From: Marinobacter manganoxydans MnI7-9
GTDB taxonomy: Bacteria > Pseudomonadota > Gammaproteobacteria > Pseudomonadales > Oleiphilaceae
Assembly: GCF_000235625.1 (NCBI RefSeq)
Contig: NZ_AGTR01000016.1
Span: forward strand, 54,817 to 118,816
Direction: 5' to 3'
DNA: 64,000 nt
Below the pieces are notes generated by a model. It worked only from the letters and a program-made list of their open reading frames with translations. It did not search any database and was not told where the DNA came from. Each line of letters begins with the position of its first letter. Position 1 is the stretch's first letter. The translations under genes were made by a program, and so were the position numbers. Shown here in pieces: positions 27,613-37,085 of this stretch.

Positions 27613-27876
27613 ATGAATGAGGTGCCGCGTTTTCGTCGAGGGTTCCGGTTCCAGTGGGAGCCGGCCCAGGAGAGTTATGTGCTGCTTTATCCGGAAGGAA
27701 TGGTGAAGCTCAATGGCAGTGCCGGTGCCATTCTCAATCAAGTGGACGGCCAGCGTACCGTGGCCGACATCGTCGCCAGTCTGGAGCAGCAGTTCCCCGA
27801 CGCCGGCCCGCTTGGCAAGGACGTCAGCGAATTTTTGCAGGACGCCCGGCACCAACACTGGATTGAACTGTCATGA
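27613..27876 (+). CDS. pqqD: PqqA-binding chaperone PqqD
   Basis: An 87-residue winged-helix RiPP recognition element that binds PqqA and presents it to PqqE. The family core [20 protein letters not shown], the [11 protein letters not shown] segment and a DIVASL helix are all present. An ATG at 27601 overlaps the pqqC stop (TAATG), but the ATG at 27613 is preceded by an ideal GGAGGTGGGT, so I take the later one; the difference is four residues. The 3' end overlaps pqqE by 4 bases. Confidence 0.95.
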   Translation: MNEVPRFRRGFRFQWEPAQESYVLLYPEGMVKLNGSAGAILNQVDGQRTVADIVASLEQQFPDAGPLGKDVSEFLQDARHQHWIELS

Positions 27877-29009
27877 GCACGACCAACCCCCACAACGCCG
27901 GGCCGCCCCTGTGGCTGCTGGCAGAGCTGACCTATCGCTGCCCGCTGCAATGCCCCTATTGCTCCAATCCGCTGGACTTTGCGCAAACCCAACAGGAGCT
28001 GACCACCGAGGAGTGGGTGAGTGTGCTTCGACAGGGCCGCACGATGGGGGCGGCGCAACTGGGTTTTTCCGGCGGCGAGCCCCTGGTCCGCCAGGACCTC
28101 GCGGAGCTGATCGCCGAGGCGCGGCACCTGGGGTATTACACCAACCTGATTACTTCAGGGCTGGGCCTGACGGAGGCCAAGGTGGATGCCTTTGCCGAGG
28201 CGGGGCTGGATCATATCCAGGTGAGCTTTCAGGCGTCCGATCCGGAACTGAACAACGCCGTGGCCGGCTCCCGAAAGGCCTTTGACCAGAAGCTGGCCTT
28301 GGCCCGGGCGGTGAAGGAAGCCGGCTATCCCATGGTGCTCAACTTCGTGATCCACCGCCACAACATCCACCAGATGAACGACATCATGGATTTGTGCGAG
28401 CGCCTGGGGGCGGACTACGTCGAGCTGGCCACCTGCCAGTATTACGGCTGGGCCTTCGAAAACCGGGAAGGGTTGATGCCTTCCAAAGCGCAGCTGGTGA
28501 AGGCAGAGCAGGAAGTGAACCGGTACCGGGAACGGCTGCAGCAATCCGGTTCGGCCATGAAGCTGATCTTTGTGACACCGGACTATTACGAAGAGCGCCC
28601 GAAAGCCTGTATGAACGGCTGGGGTAATCTGTTCCTGACCGTGGCCCCGGATGGCACCGCACTGCCGTGCCACAGCGCCCGTTTGCTGCCCATCGACTTT
28701 CCCAATGTCCGAGACATGGATCTGCAAAACATCTGGTACGACAGCCCGGGGTTCAACCACTACCGCGGCGACACCTGGATGCCCGAGCCTTGCCGTTCCT
28801 GCGATGAGAAGGAGAAGGACTTCGGTGGCTGTCGCTGTCAGGCCTATCTTTTGACGGGCAAAGCGGATAACGCAGATCCAGTATGCAGCAAATCGTCGTA
28901 TCATGATCGAATACTGGCAGCGAGGAAAGCTGCCGATCATGCCACGGCCGGCCTGACTGAACTGGTATATCGAAATGCGGATAATTCACGGCTTTTCTTC
29001 CGGGGTTAA
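27873..29009 (+). CDS. pqqE: Radical SAM enzyme PqqE
   Basis: A 378-residue radical SAM / SPASM enzyme that makes the first C-C bond between Glu and Tyr of PqqA. The SAM cluster cysteines are in RCPLQCPYC (CxxxCxxC) near residue 25; the SPASM region carries further cysteines in [36 protein letters not shown] and DPVC. The start overlaps pqqD by 4 bases and the end overlaps the following peptidase gene by 35 bases, so the whole pqqB-to-peptidase run is one coupled unit. Confidence 0.97.
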   Translation: MSTTNPHNAGPPLWLLAELTYRCPLQCPYCSNPLDFAQTQQELTTEEWVSVLRQGRTMGAAQLGFSGGEPLVRQDLAELIAEARHLGYYTNLITSGLGLTEAKVDAFAEAGLDHIQVSFQASDPELNNAVAGSRKAFDQKLALARAVKEAGYPMVLNFVIHRHNIHQMNDIMDLCERLGADYVELATCQYYGWAFENREGLMPSKAQLVKAEQEVNRYRERLQQSGSAMKLIFVTPDYYEERPKACMNGWGNLFLTVAPDGTALPCHSARLLPIDFPNVRDMDLQNIWYDSPGFNHYRGDTWMPEPCRSCDEKEKDFGGCRCQAYLLTGKADNADPVCSKSSYHDRILAARKAADHATAGLTELVYRNADNSRLFFRG

Positions 29010-30897
29010 CAACTCCGCCATCAAGCCTGCACTGGTCGGCCATCACCACGACAAAACGGTACTGAGTGCCTACGAGGCCTGCTCGGCGCATGTCCAGCGT
29101 GGGGAACTTGCGGTGGCCCCGGCGGGTGTGTTCTGGCTGGAGACGGATCCGGCACGCGGCTGCAATACGCTCTGGCACCTTTCCGATCAGGGGCCTGTTC
29201 GCCTTGGACCTGATGATCTTGGCATCCGCAGCCGGGTAAATGGCTATGGTGGTGGCGCCCTGGCGGCTGCCGACAGCGGTGTGTTCGTGGTTGGCGAGGA
29301 TCAACAGATACGGTTTGTCAGTCTGCCCGACGGCCAGTGCCACAACCTGACCGATGACCCCGGAGCGGCCTATGGTGGGTTGGTCGCTGACCAGTCCCGT
29401 CGACGGGTGCTCGCGGTACGGGAAGCAGAGGGCAAGCAGCAGCTGGTTGCCGTCTCCATGCTGGGCGAGCGTTCGGTGCTTCATTCCGGCCTGGATTTTT
29501 ACAGCGCGCCGGCGGTCTCGGCCGATGGCAGTCAGGTTGCCTGGACCAGCTGGCAGTTGCCGGATATGCCCTGGCTGCGTTCACGGCTGTGGACCGCAAA
29601 TTGCTCTGAAGATGGATTGCTGGATCAAGGCCGGGAATGGCCCACACCTTCTGAGGCGTCGGTACAGCAGCCGGTGTTCGATGGCAACCAACTCTGGGTT
29701 TTGTCAGACCACGGGGGTTGGTGGCAACCCTGGCATATTGATACTTCGGGCGAGGGCGCTTGGCACGCCACCGAATCGCCAGCCCGGGATCATGGCAACG
29801 CGCCCTGGCAGTTGGGTGAATCCCACCACTGCCCGACAGGCAGTGGCAGTTGGGCCCGGGTTCGTTACTGCAATGGGACCGGCGAGCTCTGGCTAAGCTC
29901 CGGCGAAACGGGTGAAGCAATCCGGGTTGCCCGGGGCTTTGGCGACTTCCGATGTCTGCAGTCGGCTGGCGAGCATCTTTACTGCATCGGGCGAGCCGCC
30001 ACCCGCCTGGACGCGGTCCTCCAGATTGATCTCGAGACCGGCCAGGCCCGCACCATTGCCGGGGGCGAGGAGGCCATGCCAGAGCCGCGGGCGGCACTGC
30101 CGCTGGATATCGAGATTCCGGCTCTGAACCCGGGTGAAGCTTCTATCCACGGATTTTTCTACACTCCGAAGCTGGCCACGCCAGATGTCCCTCCACTGAT
30201 TCTGATTGCTCACGGAGGACCCACTTCGGCGGCCTATCCGGTGTTCAATCCCCAGGTTCAGTACTGGTGTCAGCGGGGCTTTGCCGTCGCTGAAATCAAC
30301 TATCGAGGCAGCACCGGCTTTGGTCGTGAGTTCCGCCTGGCCCTGGAAGGTCGGTGGGGTGACGTGGATGTCGCGGATATGGAACGGGCGGCAGACCACC
30401 TTGCCTCCTTCGGCCTGGCTGATGGGAGACGGGTGTTTATCCAGGGTCGCAGCTCCGGGGGTTACACGGCCCTGATGGCGATGATCCGGAGCAGGCGTTT
30501 CACCGCTGGCGCGAGCATGTTCGGCGTAACGGATCCCATGCGTTTACGGGCCATGACCCATCGGTTTGAATCCGGTTATCTGGATTGGCTACTGGGGTCG
30601 CCAGAAAAATACCCGGAGCGGTGGCAGGAGAGAACGCCCCTGTTGCACGCCGAACGCATTACCGCGCCCATGATCTTTTTCCAGGGCGGACAGGACCGGG
30701 TTGTGGTGCCTGAGCAGACCCGGGCAATGACCGAGGCCATGAAAGCCGCGGGCAGGGCGCCGGAGCTGCACTGGTTTGAAGACGAGGGGCATGGTTTCCG
30801 GCGACAGGCCAACCAGGCAGGTATGCTCGAATGGATGTTCAGCTTCTACCGAAAGCATAGCCAAAAGGCCAATGATCAGGCGGAGAACTTGAGTTAA
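28975..30897 (+). CDS. pqqH: S9-family (prolyl oligopeptidase-like) peptidase, PqqH type
   Basis: A 640-residue serine peptidase with an N-terminal beta-propeller (about 25-360) and a C-terminal alpha/beta hydrolase. The nucleophile is in GRSSGGY, the Asp in [11 protein letters not shown], the His in EDEGHGF. In Pseudomonas the gene in this position (after pqqE, before ercA) is called pqqH and encodes a probable peptidase; a role in trimming cross-linked PqqA is plausible, since no M16-type pqqF is here, but not shown. No signal peptide. The first 35 bases overlap pqqE, so an internal start is possible but not needed. Confidence 0.85.
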   Translation: MRIIHGFSSGVNNSAIKPALVGHHHDKTVLSAYEACSAHVQRGELAVAPAGVFWLETDPARGCNTLWHLSDQGPVRLGPDDLGIRSRVNGYGGGALAAADSGVFVVGEDQQIRFVSLPDGQCHNLTDDPGAAYGGLVADQSRRRVLAVREAEGKQQLVAVSMLGERSVLHSGLDFYSAPAVSADGSQVAWTSWQLPDMPWLRSRLWTANCSEDGLLDQGREWPTPSEASVQQPVFDGNQLWVLSDHGGWWQPWHIDTSGEGAWHATESPARDHGNAPWQLGESHHCPTGSGSWARVRYCNGTGELWLSSGETGEAIRVARGFGDFRCLQSAGEHLYCIGRAATRLDAVLQIDLETGQARTIAGGEEAMPEPRAALPLDIEIPALNPGEASIHGFFYTPKLATPDVPPLILIAHGGPTSAAYPVFNPQVQYWCQRGFAVAEINYRGSTGFGREFRLALEGRWGDVDVADMERAADHLASFGLADGRRVFIQGRSSGGYTALMAMIRSRRFTAGASMFGVTDPMRLRAMTHRFESGYLDWLLGSPEKYPERWQERTPLLHAERITAPMIFFQGGQDRVVVPEQTRAMTEAMKAAGRAPELHWFEDEGHGFRRQANQAGMLEWMFSFYRKHSQKANDQAENLS

Positions 30898-30941
30898 ACT
30901 CTCGGCTATTCCTATAACAACAAACGGTCGAGTGCAGTCTG

Positions 30942-32105
30942 ATGAGTCACGATATATCCAGCTTGCGAAAGTTTGTCTCACCGGAAATCGTATTTGGTGC
31001 CGGCTCCCGGAAGTCCGTGGCCAACTTCGCCAGTAATTTCGGTGCCCGGCATGTCTTTCTGGTGTCCGATCCGGGTGTGGCTGCCGCCGGTTGGGTCGAT
31101 GAGATCGTGACGCTGCTGACCGATGCAGGTATCCGCTCCACCGTTTATACCGGTGTTTCACCAAACCCCAAGGTGGATGAGGTGATGACCGGGGCCGAGC
31201 TCTACAAATCCAGTGAATGTGATGTCATTGTCGCCATCGGTGGCGGCAGCCCCATGGACTGCGCCAAGGGCATCGGTATCGTGGCCACTCACGGTCGCAG
31301 CATCCTGGAGTTCGAGGGCGTCGATACCATCACCAACCCGTCACCGCCTCTGATACTGATTCCCACCACGGCAGGTACCTCGGCGGATGTGTCCCAGTTT
31401 GCGATCATTTCCGACCCCAACCGCCGGTTCAAATTCTCGATCATCAGCAAGGCCGTAGTGCCGGATGTTTCCCTGATCGATCCGGAAGTTACCGAGACCA
31501 TGGATGCCTACCTCACCGCCTGCACCGGGGTGGATGCCCTGGTGCATGCCATTGAGGCTTACGTGTCGACTGGCAGCGGCCCGCTGACCGATACCCATGC
31601 CCTGGAGGCAATCCGGTTAATCAACCGGAATCTCGAGCCGCTGGTGGACAACACGGCAGATCCCTATCTCCGGGAGCAGATCATGCTGGCCTCCATGCAG
31701 GCGGGGCTGGCCTTCTCCAATGCCATTCTCGGGGCAGTACACGCCATGTCCCATAGCCTGGGTGGTTTCCTGGATTTGCCCCATGGTCTGTGTAATGCGC
31801 TGCTGCTGGAGCACGTGGTGGCTTACAACTTCCAGTCTGCCGAAGATCGTTTCCGCCGCGTTGCCGAAGCCATGGATATCGATACCCGTGGAATGGCCAA
31901 GCCGGAAATCAAAAAACGGTTAATGAACCGCATTGTAGAGCTCAAGCGTCGGGTTGGGCTGGAGGCGCGTCTCGCCCAGCTGGGTGTTTCGGTGTCCGAC
32001 ATTCCCCACCTGTCCGGCTTTGCGTTGCAGGACCCGTGCATTCTCACCAACCCCCGGAAGTCGTCGCTGCGGGATGTCCAGGTTGTCTATGAAGAAGCCC
32101 TCTGA
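30942..32105 (+). CDS. ercA: Iron-containing alcohol dehydrogenase ErcA
   Basis: A 387-residue group III iron-dependent alcohol dehydrogenase. NAD-binding GGGSPMDCAKG and the metal-binding segments GVDALVHAIEAYVS and AMSHSLGGFLDLPHG (Asp and His ligands) are clear, with TTAGTSADVSQF for cofactor and substrate. In P. aeruginosa ErcA belongs to the regulatory circuit for ethanol oxidation, acting with the ErcS kinases, and is thought to influence signalling. Here too it directly precedes an ercS-type kinase, whose start lies 17 bases inside this gene. Confidence 0.93.
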   Translation: MSHDISSLRKFVSPEIVFGAGSRKSVANFASNFGARHVFLVSDPGVAAAGWVDEIVTLLTDAGIRSTVYTGVSPNPKVDEVMTGAELYKSSECDVIVAIGGGSPMDCAKGIGIVATHGRSILEFEGVDTITNPSPPLILIPTTAGTSADVSQFAIISDPNRRFKFSIISKAVVPDVSLIDPEVTETMDAYLTACTGVDALVHAIEAYVSTGSGPLTDTHALEAIRLINRNLEPLVDNTADPYLREQIMLASMQAGLAFSNAILGAVHAMSHSLGGFLDLPHGLCNALLLEHVVAYNFQSAEDRFRRVAEAMDIDTRGMAKPEIKKRLMNRIVELKRRVGLEARLAQLGVSVSDIPHLSGFALQDPCILTNPRKSSLRDVQVVYEEAL

Positions 32106-33855
32106 CAGCAAGGATGGCGAACAGGACAGTAGCTACGGAATTGGCGATCTTCTCGGGCTGGGCAGCCAGTCCGTCCGCAAGAACTATTACCCGGCTCTGC
32201 AGGAACGCATTGACGAGCTGGAGCAGGAACGCAACCGCTACAAATGGCTTTTCGAGAACGCGCTGCACGGTATCTTCCAGGCCAACCTGCGGGGCGGCTT
32301 TCTGGCCTGCAACCCGGCGATGGCGAGAATCTGCGGTTATGACAGCCCCGAGGCGCTCACGGAAAAGGTCATCCGGCTCCGTGAACAGTTGTTCTGCAGT
32401 TCCAGTGAATTCGATGCCATACGTCAGGAGCTTCTCGACGAGGGCAGTCTGAGTGCCCGGGAAACCCGTTTCCAGCGTGCTGATCGCACGCCGGTCCACG
32501 TTGCTGTCACCCTGCTGCGACGCCCGGACCTCGGACCGGAAGTGGTGGAAGCCTTCGTTGCCGACATTACCGAGCGAGTGTTGGCCCGGCAGAAACTGGA
32601 GCAGTTGAACGCCACCCTCGAGCGGCGCGTGGAAGAGCGGACCGAAGCACTGCAGAATGCCAATGTGGGCCTGCGCTACCAGATTGAGGAGCGCGAGAAG
32701 GTTGAGCGCGAGCTCTTTGTTGCCATGGAAGCCGCCAAAGAGGCCAACCGCAGCAAGGATAAATATCTCGCGGCGGCCAGCCATGACCTGCTCCAGCCCC
32801 TGAATGCAGCCCGGCTGATGATATCCGCGCTCCAGGACAGCACGCTGCCGGAACAGGAAACCCGCATGGTGCACCAGGTACATCGGGCTCTGGAGGGCGC
32901 CGAAGACCTGCTGGCGGACCTGCTGGATATCTCCAAGCTCGACCAGCAGGCAATGAAGCCTGATCTGGTTTATACCGATGTGGCCGCCCTGGCCAGATCC
33001 CTCGGGGAGGAGTTCGAGGCCGTTGCCAGCAATGCCGGCCTCGGGTTCCGGGTACGCACCATTCCGGCGATGGTGCGAACAGATCAGCGCATGCTGACCC
33101 GTATCCTCCGAAATCTTCTCAGCAATGCCTTCCGGTACACCCGCAAGGGCGGTGTTGTCATGGCGTTGAGATCCCGCGGCGACCGTCTGCGGATTGAAGT
33201 CTGGGATACCGGTGTTGGCATCGAGGAAGACAAGCTGCGGGACATTTTCACCGAGTTTCACCAGCTGTTGCCCCAGGGCACCGGCGGCCGGCAGGGTGTG
33301 GGCCTGGGGCTGGCCATCGTGGAACGGATGGTTCGGGTGCTGGGGTACGACATTGATGTGTCATCACGGCCCGGTCGTGGCTCCCGCTTCGTGCTGACCC
33401 TGCCGCTTGAACCCGCTCAGGCCAGACCGGATATGGCCCGTACAGATTCGCTCCAGAATTTCGCCGATGGCTTTGATGGTGTGCCGGTGCTGGTGATCGA
33501 CAACGAGCCGGCGGTGTTGGAGAGCATGCAGTTGCTGCTGGAGCGTTGGGGCTGTGATGTGCTCACAGCCGCAAGCAAGGCAGAGGCCGTGGAGGCTCTC
33601 GAGCAAACCGGCCAGATACCGGCCCTTATCCTTGCGGACTATCACCTGAACAATGAGCGAACCGGTTACGATGCAGTTCACGGGGTTCGCCGCCACCTTG
33701 GTCGGGATATTCCCGCCGCCATCATTACCGCAGATCGCAGCGATGACACCCGCAAGATACTGCGCGCCCAGTACCTGCCAATACTGAACAAGCCGGTGAA
33801 ACCCAACCGGCTCAGGGCCCTGATGACCAGCCTGCTGACCTCTGCCTCGGCGTGA
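32089..33855 (+). CDS. PAS-domain hybrid sensor kinase / response regulator, ErcS (NahK) type
   Basis: A 588-residue soluble hybrid kinase: PAS domain (about 48-170, starting FENALHGIFQANL), coiled coil (165-215), HisKA with phospho-acceptor His232 in AAASHDLLQPLNAARL, HATPase (about 345-450; RNLLSNAFRYTRKGG, DTGVGI, GLGLAI) and a C-terminal receiver with phospho-Asp517 in ADYHLNN. This SHDLLQPLNA subtype covers NahK/ErcS-like kinases. Position after ercA matches ercS of the Pseudomonas ethanol-oxidation cluster. No membrane span, so a cytosolic signal is likely. I chose the ATG at 32089, overlapping ercA by 17 bases; a longer frame to 31954 would lie wholly in the ercA coding region. Confidence 0.88.
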   Translation: MKKPSDSKDGEQDSSYGIGDLLGLGSQSVRKNYYPALQERIDELEQERNRYKWLFENALHGIFQANLRGGFLACNPAMARICGYDSPEALTEKVIRLREQLFCSSSEFDAIRQELLDEGSLSARETRFQRADRTPVHVAVTLLRRPDLGPEVVEAFVADITERVLARQKLEQLNATLERRVEERTEALQNANVGLRYQIEEREKVERELFVAMEAAKEANRSKDKYLAAASHDLLQPLNAARLMISALQDSTLPEQETRMVHQVHRALEGAEDLLADLLDISKLDQQAMKPDLVYTDVAALARSLGEEFEAVASNAGLGFRVRTIPAMVRTDQRMLTRILRNLLSNAFRYTRKGGVVMALRSRGDRLRIEVWDTGVGIEEDKLRDIFTEFHQLLPQGTGGRQGVGLGLAIVERMVRVLGYDIDVSSRPGRGSRFVLTLPLEPAQARPDMARTDSLQNFADGFDGVPVLVIDNEPAVLESMQLLLERWGCDVLTAASKAEAVEALEQTGQIPALILADYHLNNERTGYDAVHGVRRHLGRDIPAAIITADRSDDTRKILRAQYLPILNKPVKPNRLRALMTSLLTSASA

Positions 33856-33872
33856 CCCCTTCTCGCCCGTCC

Positions 33873-33889
33873 TGTAAGACCTTCTTACA
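33873..33889. promoter_or_regulatory. 17-bp palindrome upstream of the cotH operon (shared with 41719-41735)
   Basis: TGTAAGACCTTCTTACA, perfect 7-bp arms around a 3-base centre, 82 bases before the cotH ATG. It matches the palindrome upstream of the kinase/regulator operon at 14 of 17 positions, and the differences keep the symmetry of the arms. A common operator for a LuxR/NarL-type regulator is the simplest reading. Confidence 0.7.
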
Positions 33890-33914
33890 TACACTCTGAA
33901 GCCCTTCGCGAAAT

Positions 33915-33966
33915 ACTCCCTCAACCGGTCTCCGATACCGGCAGGTTTCAAAACATCTGAGGGAGT
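33915..33966 (+). promoter_or_regulatory. 5'-UTR hairpin sequestering the cotH ribosome-binding site
   Basis: ACTCCCTCA (33915-33923) pairs perfectly with TGAGGGAGT (33958-33966), and an inner stem CCGGT/ACCGG (33925-33929 with 33937-33941) closes a 7-base loop. The GAGGGAG ribosome-binding site, 6 bases before the ATG at 33972, is entirely inside the outer stem. Translation should be low unless the stem is opened by a protein, RNA, temperature or a ligand. Confidence 0.75.
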
Positions 33967-33971
33967 AACAG

Positions 33972-35762
33972 ATGAAAACAACAACGATTGGCCGGAAAGC
34001 CGGCAGTGGATTTGGGCATTGGTGGCTGGCAATGATCGGCGCCGGGCTATTGGCCGGTTGCGGCGGTGGGGGCGGCGAGACGGAGGTGTCCAGCCCCTCG
34101 GATTTCGACCCCCCGGCGGAGCCCGTGAACATAGGGGGCGATGCCGAGCTTTATGATCCCGAGCGGCTGATTGATGTGTCGGTCTCCATGAGCTCCGCCG
34201 ATTTCAGCAAACTGAAATCGGAAGCCCGAACCCTGGCCAGCACCGACCGGGAATGTGTGCCCGAGTTCGAATACACGGAATTCACGGCCAGCGTCACCAT
34301 CGACGGTGACCGTATGGACCGGGTGATCGTGCGCAAGAAGGGCTACATGGGCTCCCTGAGCCCCAGTATCCCCTCTCTCAAGCTGGACTTTAACGATCTC
34401 TGGCCTGGCCGCACCTATCAGAACATGACCCGGATGACCCTGAACAATAACCGCCAGGACCCCTCCAATGCCCGCCAGTGCATGGCCTATGACCAGTTTC
34501 GGCAGGCCGGGCTCGCGGCGCCGAAATGCAATTACGCCAGAGTGTCTGTTAATGGCGAGGATCTGGGTGTGTTTACCAATGTCGAGCCTATCAAGAAGCC
34601 CTTTCTGGCACGGGTATTCGGGGACGACGACGGTAACCAGTACGAAGCCCAAACGGCGGACTTCGGTACCTGGCTGAGCGAACGTTTCGAGAAAAAGACC
34701 AACGAAAAAGAAAACGACCGGACTGACCTGCAGGCCGTTACCGATGCTCTGGACTTGCCCGATGAGCAGATGGTGAATGTATTGCCGCAGCTGGTGGATG
34801 TGGATGAATTTATCCGGTTCTGGGCGCTGGAAACCCTGTTGGGCGCCTGGGATTCCGCCACTGGCAACGCCAACAATTTCCACATCTATCGGGATCCCGG
34901 AGACGGCCTGTTCCATTTTATTCCCTGGGGCGCTGATACGGCCTTTCGTGGGGCGCATCCCCTGAAGCCGCTCACGGGGGTGCTATACCGCAACTTCTCG
35001 CTGGCGGACCGGCTTTTCAGCATTCCCGAGTACCGGGCGCGCTATGAGGCCGAGCTTGAAGACCTGCTGGCCACCCAGTGGGATGAGGCCGATTTGCTGG
35101 CGGAAGTGGAGCGGATACGTGAACTCACCGGCACCAGCGCGGAGGCGACTGCCAGCCTGAATGCCTTCATTGGTGGCCGCGGCGTGGCCGGTGATGACGA
35201 TTTCCGGCCTGCCCGCCGAGCTGTTATTGAACAGGCCATCGCCGAGGAGACGCCCTCCGGGGAAGTGTACCGGCTTGCGGACACGCAACCGGATTGCAGC
35301 GTGCCGGCGACAACCAGCCTGACCGGCACCATCAAGTCCGAGGACGGTGCCGACACAGGTGCCTTCCGCTTCACGCTGCCCGGAGGTCGGGCGGTGAACG
35401 CGAGCCTGACTTTTGCCGCCTTCGAGGTGGACAGCCTGGTTTACTCGGTTGATCGCGAATCAAAGCCGGCGGTGATCAGCCTCCTGCTGATTGGCGCGGA
35501 TATCAACGACAACTTCACGCCCTATGTGCTGCAACTGTTTATCGAGGCATCCGATTACGTGCCGGGCACACACGAGTTCCATGGCTTTGCCACCAACGCT
35601 CTGTTGTTTGAGGTGGATGAAAGCCAGCCCGGGGATGTGCGCACCCTGGCCCTTGGCGCAGAGGGCAGTATTACTGTCATCGGGGTGGGATCCGGGGCCA
35701 GTGAGGGCGACGTGGAACTGAGCCTGAACGCCACCCTGGAATACGATTCGGCGATTCGATGA
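33972..35762 (+). CDS. CotH-family kinase-like lipoprotein
   Basis: A 596-residue CotH-domain protein. The signal peptide ends in a lipobox (LLAGC, Cys30), so it is a lipoprotein of the envelope. The CotH domain spans about 65-420: basic KKGYMGS segment, KLDFND, NNNRQDPS, LGVFTNVEPI, a WALETLLGAWDSATGNANNFHIYRD-like core and IPWGAD with Asp322 in the metal position; the usual first Asp of PWDxD is Gly here. The C-terminal 130 residues look like a beta-rich accessory domain. CotH of Bacillus is a spore-coat protein kinase; bacterial relatives next to VTC and DUF4956 genes are little studied. It overlaps the next gene by 4 bases. Confidence 0.85.
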   Translation: MKTTTIGRKAGSGFGHWWLAMIGAGLLAGCGGGGGETEVSSPSDFDPPAEPVNIGGDAELYDPERLIDVSVSMSSADFSKLKSEARTLASTDRECVPEFEYTEFTASVTIDGDRMDRVIVRKKGYMGSLSPSIPSLKLDFNDLWPGRTYQNMTRMTLNNNRQDPSNARQCMAYDQFRQAGLAAPKCNYARVSVNGEDLGVFTNVEPIKKPFLARVFGDDDGNQYEAQTADFGTWLSERFEKKTNEKENDRTDLQAVTDALDLPDEQMVNVLPQLVDVDEFIRFWALETLLGAWDSATGNANNFHIYRDPGDGLFHFIPWGADTAFRGAHPLKPLTGVLYRNFSLADRLFSIPEYRARYEAELEDLLATQWDEADLLAEVERIRELTGTSAEATASLNAFIGGRGVAGDDDFRPARRAVIEQAIAEETPSGEVYRLADTQPDCSVPATTSLTGTIKSEDGADTGAFRFTLPGGRAVNASLTFAAFEVDSLVYSVDRESKPAVISLLLIGADINDNFTPYVLQLFIEASDYVPGTHEFHGFATNALLFEVDESQPGDVRTLALGAEGSITVIGVGSGASEGDVELSLNATLEYDSAIR

Positions 35763-36517
35763 ACATGGCTGTCGCCAGCCCGCTGGAAGGATTCCGCGGG
35801 CATTGTCTGGCCGAACAGATGCAGGCCCGTTTGATGAATCGGGTCGACACCAAGTTTTTGGTGCCTGCATACCTGCTGGATGCCTGTCTGCGTGGATTGG
35901 AGCACCATTACTCCATCCTGGAGATCGACGGGCGCCGGCGGTTTACCTACGACACCCTGTATTTCGATACACCGGAACGCCAGCTTTACCTGGATCACCA
36001 CAACGGCAAGTTGAACCGGTTCAAGCTCCGTATCCGGCACTACCGTGAAACCGGGGACAGCTTCCTGGAGGTCAAGAAAAAGAACAACAGGGAGAGAACC
36101 ATCAAGAACCGTTTGCCGCTGACATCGCAAACCGTTGCGAGCAGCCGGGTGGTCCCTTTCCTTGAAGAGCAATTGGGCCGACCGGTGGCAGGGATGCTGC
36201 CGGCTCTTTTTGTCGGCTACCGCCGGATGACCTTCATGAGCGCACGGGGGACCGAGCGTATTACGGTGGATACAGGGCTGGGTTTTCACTCGGCCGACCG
36301 TCGCAGCGGTCTGTGCCTGCCTGATGTTGCCGTTTTCGAGGTCAAGTACGATCGCAAGGTCCCATATTCCCCTTTCCTGGAACGTCTTGGTCAGCTCGGC
36401 TGCCGCCCCGTGCAGTTCAGCAAATACTGCATCGGCACAAGCCTGTTGTTCGGCCACGAATGCAAAACCAATCGCTTCAAACCGCTGTTAAGGAGACTTC
36501 ATGGAATCTGCAGTTGA
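35759..36517 (+). CDS. VTC-domain protein (polyphosphate polymerase fold)
   Basis: A 252-residue VTC/TTM-tunnel protein. In yeast Vtc4 this domain makes polyphosphate from ATP. The charged tunnel residues of the family are all recognisable: Arg28 and Lys32 in NRVDTKF, Arg91/Arg93 in KLRIRHY, Glu104 and Lys106 in LEVKKK, Arg155 in GYRR, Arg167 in ERITVD, Glu194 and Lys196 in FEVKYD, Lys222 in FSKYC. Their retention argues for an active polymerase, not a relic. There is no SPX regulatory domain and no membrane segment; the next gene supplies a membrane protein, as if the yeast VTC protein were split. Overlaps of 4 bases upstream and 17 downstream imply coupled translation. Confidence 0.88.
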   Translation: MNMAVASPLEGFRGHCLAEQMQARLMNRVDTKFLVPAYLLDACLRGLEHHYSILEIDGRRRFTYDTLYFDTPERQLYLDHHNGKLNRFKLRIRHYRETGDSFLEVKKKNNRERTIKNRLPLTSQTVASSRVVPFLEEQLGRPVAGMLPALFVGYRRMTFMSARGTERITVDTGLGFHSADRRSGLCLPDVAVFEVKYDRKVPYSPFLERLGQLGCRPVQFSKYCIGTSLLFGHECKTNRFKPLLRRLHGICS

Positions 36518-37085
36518 TGTCCATTTTGCGATCCGGCTTTTGATCAATACCGCCTCCGTGTTTGTGCTGATTCGCTGCTACTACGCGTTTTCCCGTCACC
36601 GGGAGAATGCCGCCTCGTTCATTCTGTTTGGTGTCGGCGTTTTCCTGGTGACCGCATTGCTTCATTCGGTCACCGTCACCATGGGCTTTGCCTTCGGTCT
36701 GTTCGCCGTTTTCTCGATGCTCCGGTACCGAACCGAGGCCCTGGGCATAAAGGAAATGACCTACCTGTTTCTGGTGATCGCCATGGCCCTGCTGGCAGCA
36801 GTTGGCAACATGCACCACCTGGAGCTGGTGTTTCTGAACCTGCTGGTCATTGTTCTGGCGCTGGTGCTCGAAACCCGTGTGCTTTTGCCGCGACACAGTG
36901 AGAGAGAGGTGGAGTACGAAAAGATAGAGAACGTTCACCGGGACCGCCGGGAGTTGCTCATTGCGGACCTGCGAGAGCGCACCGGTCTGGATGTGTTTCG
37001 GGTGGATGTGGTGTCTGTCAGCTATCTGAGGGACACCGCCATGTTGCGTATGCACTTTCGTCAGGAGGCCGATCATGCTCGCTGA
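36501..37085 (+). CDS. DUF4956 integral membrane protein
   Basis: A 194-residue inner-membrane protein with about five hydrophobic spans in the first 125 residues (for example VFVLIRCYYAF, ASFILFGVGVFLVTALL, MTYLFLVIAMALLAAVG) and a soluble C-terminal domain. The GFAFGLFAVFSMLRYRTEALG segment is the DUF4956 signature. Function is unproven; genes of this family usually lie next to VTC-domain genes, which suggests it anchors the polymerase or conducts its product across the membrane. AAGGAG precedes the ATG. It overlaps the VTC gene by 17 bases and the porin gene by 11. Confidence 0.88.
   Translation: MESAVDVHFAIRLLINTASVFVLIRCYYAFSRHRENAASFILFGVGVFLVTALLHSVTVTMGFAFGLFAVFSMLRYRTEALGIKEMTYLFLVIAMALLAAVGNMHHLELVFLNLLVIVLALVLETRVLLPRHSEREVEYEKIENVHRDRRELLIADLRERTGLDVFRVDVVSVSYLRDTAMLRMHFRQEADHAR

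Noticed and set aside
32044-33261. 405-codon open frame on the minus strand
   Set aside because: Antisense to the ercS-type kinase, whose domains are unmistakable.
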